A stretch of DNA of 25,450 bases from TH1177 sp042138015 (GTDB lineage Archaea > Thermoproteota > Nitrososphaeria > Nitrososphaerales > Nitrososphaeraceae). The stretch covers positions 1 through 25,450 of the forward strand of contig JBHIVA010000031.1 of the NCBI GenBank assembly GCA_042138015.1. The letters run 5' to 3'. The translations under genes and the position numbers were made by a program. Below the pieces are notes generated by a model. It was not told the origin of the DNA. It saw only the letters and a program-made list of their open reading frames with translations, and made no database searches. Position 1 is the stretch's first letter, and each line of letters begins with the position of its first letter. Below, piece after piece: positions 23,719 to 25,450 of this stretch.

Positions 23719-24165
23719 CTAGGAAGCTCTTGAAAATAATACATCACCTATGAGTTGTTCGCCTTCTTCATACTTTTTAATTAAATCTTTTTTATCTATT
23801 TCTCCCTTATTATAACTCATAACAGCTGTATTCAACGTCCTCCAAGCTTTTCTTGTATTATTAGATTTTTCTGTTAAATTAAAGGAAGTTAAAAAAGCAA
23901 TAGATATTGCAGCTATGAATGCAAAAAATTGTACTGAGCCAACCGATATTTCATTTGCCAGTGTTGCAGTTAGAACAGAAAAAAATGTTGCTAATCCTGC
24001 TAATACGACATGAATTATTCTAAGGATAGTTGCTTGCATATTCCAGTTTTTGAGATACAATAATACCTCAGGAAAATCTTTTGCTAGTAAAGTGTCTTTA
24101 TAGACTTCGTCAATATTCACAAGATATTTTTCCAAAAAACTACCAAATTTGGGAATTTTTATCAT
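23719..24165 (-). CDS. two-TM protein, SLATT-like
   Basis: This 148-aa protein has a polar N-terminal helix region, then a hairpin of two membrane helices (about 49-70, ILRIIHVVLAGLATFFSVLT, and 76-95, SVQFFAFIAAISIAFLTS). A cytoplasmic helical tail follows: FNLTEKSNNTRKAWRTLN, AVMSYNKGEIDKKDLIKKYE. A TM hairpin followed by a Ser/Arg/Trp-containing helix and a Tyr-rich helix resembles SLATT/DUF4231 domains, which serve as pore-forming effectors in nucleotide-signal defence systems. No nucleotidyltransferase is next to it, so a defence role is not supported by context. The family call is tentative. Confidence 0.6.
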   Translation of the reverse strand: MIKIPKFGSFLEKYLVNIDEVYKDTLLAKDFPEVLLYLKNWNMQATILRIIHVVLAGLATFFSVLTATLANEISVGSVQFFAFIAAISIAFLTSFNLTEKSNNTRKAWRTLNTAVMSYNKGEIDKKDLIKKYEEGEQLIGDVLFSRAS

Positions 24166-24363
24166 AGCATTAATTCTATTCTATATTCTTAAATTTATTA
24201 AATATAACTTGAATTTCGAATTAATATAATAATAATTGTAATCTAAAGAGAAAATATATTCATAAAGGAAAATTCTTACCATTCCAAAAATTGTACTTAT
24301 AATCAATTTAAATGAGAATATAAAAAATATTGAACAATTATAGATGAAATCGTAATCTAAAGA
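24166..24363. other. intergenic
   Basis: A/T-rich spacer between two minus-strand genes. It probably contains the promoter of the two-TM gene. No other feature seen. Confidence 0.35.
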
Positions 24364-24912
24364 CTAACATGCTTGAGTTGTACCTTGTCCGTATTCTACA
24401 CAGGTTTCATCTATGATGAGTGTAGAATGTCTAAATTCGATTGGAAAATCCAAAGAAGTCATATTCTCTAGAATAATATTATATTTTAATATCTTTTTGT
24501 CAACATCATATACTGGATTAAATAATTCAGTTATCGAAATATCATGTATTTCTAGGTCATCTACAACTAACACTGCATTGGGAATATCTTTAGCAAAACT
24601 ATCTGCTCCCAATGTCCAATTGTCTACAAAGTCTCTTGTACTTTCTACATCTACTATTTTCTCTGGTTTACCTATAAACCAAATAGTCGTATCAGATACA
24701 TTATTTAATTCTAATGAATAGGAAGATGCATCAACATCCGATACTATTGACCCATATTGGGCATGTTGAATTGCAAAGAATTTAGGTTCATTAGAATACA
24801 ATACATCCTCTCTGTATTGTCCATAAACTATAGTGTCACTAGTGGTTATAGATGAAAATAGGAATGCAAATATTATGATGAAAAATGATTTCATTATAAA
24901 TCTTAAAAACAA
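24364..24912 (-). CDS. secreted protein of unknown function
   Basis: This 182-aa protein has an N-terminal signal peptide (MKSFFIIIFAFLFSSITTS from the Met at residue 7, ending near VYGQ). The start at 24894 may be preferred over 24912. The mature part is beta-rich: FAIQHAQYGSIVSDVDASSY, LELNNVSDTTIWFIGKPEKI, DNWTLGADSFAKDIPNAVLV, and a C-terminal HSTLIIDETC with a cysteine pair. The pattern QHAQ-x-GS and a Tyr-x-Leu-x-Leu strand recurs in secreted proteins of unknown role in several phyla. It ends with no recognisable anchor. Confidence 0.65.
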   Translation of the reverse strand: MFLRFIMKSFFIIIFAFLFSSITTSDTIVYGQYREDVLYSNEPKFFAIQHAQYGSIVSDVDASSYSLELNNVSDTTIWFIGKPEKIVDVESTRDFVDNWTLGADSFAKDIPNAVLVVDDLEIHDISITELFNPVYDVDKKILKYNIILENMTSLDFPIEFRHSTLIIDETCVEYGQGTTQAC

Positions 24913-24933
24913 TCACTGTTTAATATTTTCTAG

Positions 24934-25059
24934 CCTACGGAATTAAAGACTGTAGACTTATGGAGAGCATTGATACTTTTTGGTAAAAATTCTTCAACTT
25001 ATAAAATGGCATTGGGAAAATGTCTGATTTCTTATTCTAAACAAAGCAAAGATTACTAG
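24934..25059 (+). pseudogene. fragment resembling the N-terminus of an HNH-type endonuclease
   Basis: A 41-codon stretch without a start codon, between stops, reads PTELKTVDLWRALILFGKNS, then STYKMALGKCLISYSKQSKD and a Tyr before the TAG. The pattern LWRALILFGKN..TYK.ALGK.LI recalls the N-terminal domain of a group of HNH restriction-type nucleases, from memory only. Nothing of the catalytic part follows. It is best read as a leftover of a deleted gene. Confidence 0.35.
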
Positions 25060-25227
25060 GTAAGTATAAAATTAATAACAGAATTTTAAAGATATTACAC
25101 TTAAAAAGTATTAATTGAAAGATATTTTGAATTTCTAATAAATGTGAACTTTTGTTGACAAGTGTTATAAACTTGCTAGATTTGATGTGTTAATAAAAAT
25201 AAAGAATAGTAAAATATAGTGACAAAG

Positions 25228-25450
25228 ATGAAAAATATTACTAGGAAAGTACTATCAATAGACGATAAAATAAAAGAGCTAAATCTAAAATTAATAGGAT
25301 TATCATTTTTTATTGTATTTTCTTTGAATTTTTTTGCTATCTATAATATTAGCGATGGTAACATCAATATTTTCTCCCTTGTAATAGCTCAAACTGAAAA
25401 AGAAAAAAATTCTATTAATAATGATAATAAAGAATTAAAAGATAGTATTG
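25228..25450 (+). CDS. membrane protein, partial (runs off the window)
   Basis: ATG at 25228 opens a frame of 74 codons to the window edge. A basic front (MKNITRKVLSIDDKIKELNL) precedes a membrane segment (LIGLSFFIVFSLNFFAIYNI) and a second hydrophobic patch (IFSLVIAQTE), then a polar Asn/Lys/Glu stretch. It looks like an anchored sensor or surface protein, but the domain that would name it lies outside the window. Confidence 0.5.
   Translation, partial: MKNITRKVLSIDDKIKELNLKLIGLSFFIVFSLNFFAIYNISDGNINIFSLVIAQTEKEKNSINNDNKELKDSI

Overview
The window looks like a chromosomal segment of an ammonia-oxidising archaeon of the Nitrososphaerales (phylum Thermoproteota, formerly Thaumarchaeota), possibly close to Nitrosocosmicus. 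The grounds are very AT-rich DNA, archaeal genes (LSm/SmAP, ribosomal L37e, archaemetzincin), intron-bearing tRNA, few Shine-Dalgarno sites, and a thaumarchaeal NirK-type copper oxidase. The lineage is inferred from gene content only.

Layout. Positions 1-1100 hold a small zinc-finger gene and, on the minus strand, a tRNA-Leu(UAG) that appears to carry two introns. Positions 1118-5621 are a plus-strand housekeeping block: a phosphoglucosamine/phosphomannomutase, formyltetrahydrofolate deformylase, a creatininase-family amidohydrolase, an LSm protein and ribosomal protein L37e, followed by a membrane-anchored coiled-coil protein and a convergent VOC protein. Positions 7600-9060 are a graveyard: a tyrosine integrase broken by many stops and frameshifts, then a second decayed reading frame. 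A secreted protein split by one extra base follows at 9346-9751.

Positions 10058-14296 are metabolic: ribose-5-phosphate isomerase, a cyclic amidohydrolase, and a NirK-like multicopper oxidase fused to a C-terminal plastocyanin domain through a linker with a 78-bp tandem repeat. Then comes tRNA-Ala(CGC), directly followed by a degraded copy of its own 3' half, and a tyrosine integrase lacking its C-terminal catalytic tyrosine. From there to about 21.2 kb lie accessory genes: an unknown 155-aa protein, an SDR, a membrane-anchored matrixin-like protease, and several small secreted or membrane proteins. Two related 75-nt intergenic sequences lie near the end of this stretch; one carries a match to the tRNA-Ala 3' end, so it may be the far edge of an old integrated element.

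The last 4 kb contain a 4-oxalocrotonate tautomerase-like gene, an archaemetzincin pseudogene with three separate lesions, several microproteins including a C2H2 finger, a zinc-ribbon protein, a two-TM SLATT-like protein, a secreted protein, a probable HNH-nuclease fragment and the start of a membrane protein.

Overall this is a conserved core interrupted by repeatedly invaded and now decaying accessory DNA. I see no CRISPR array, no rRNA and no intact transposase. All family assignments come from reading motifs, not from database searches.
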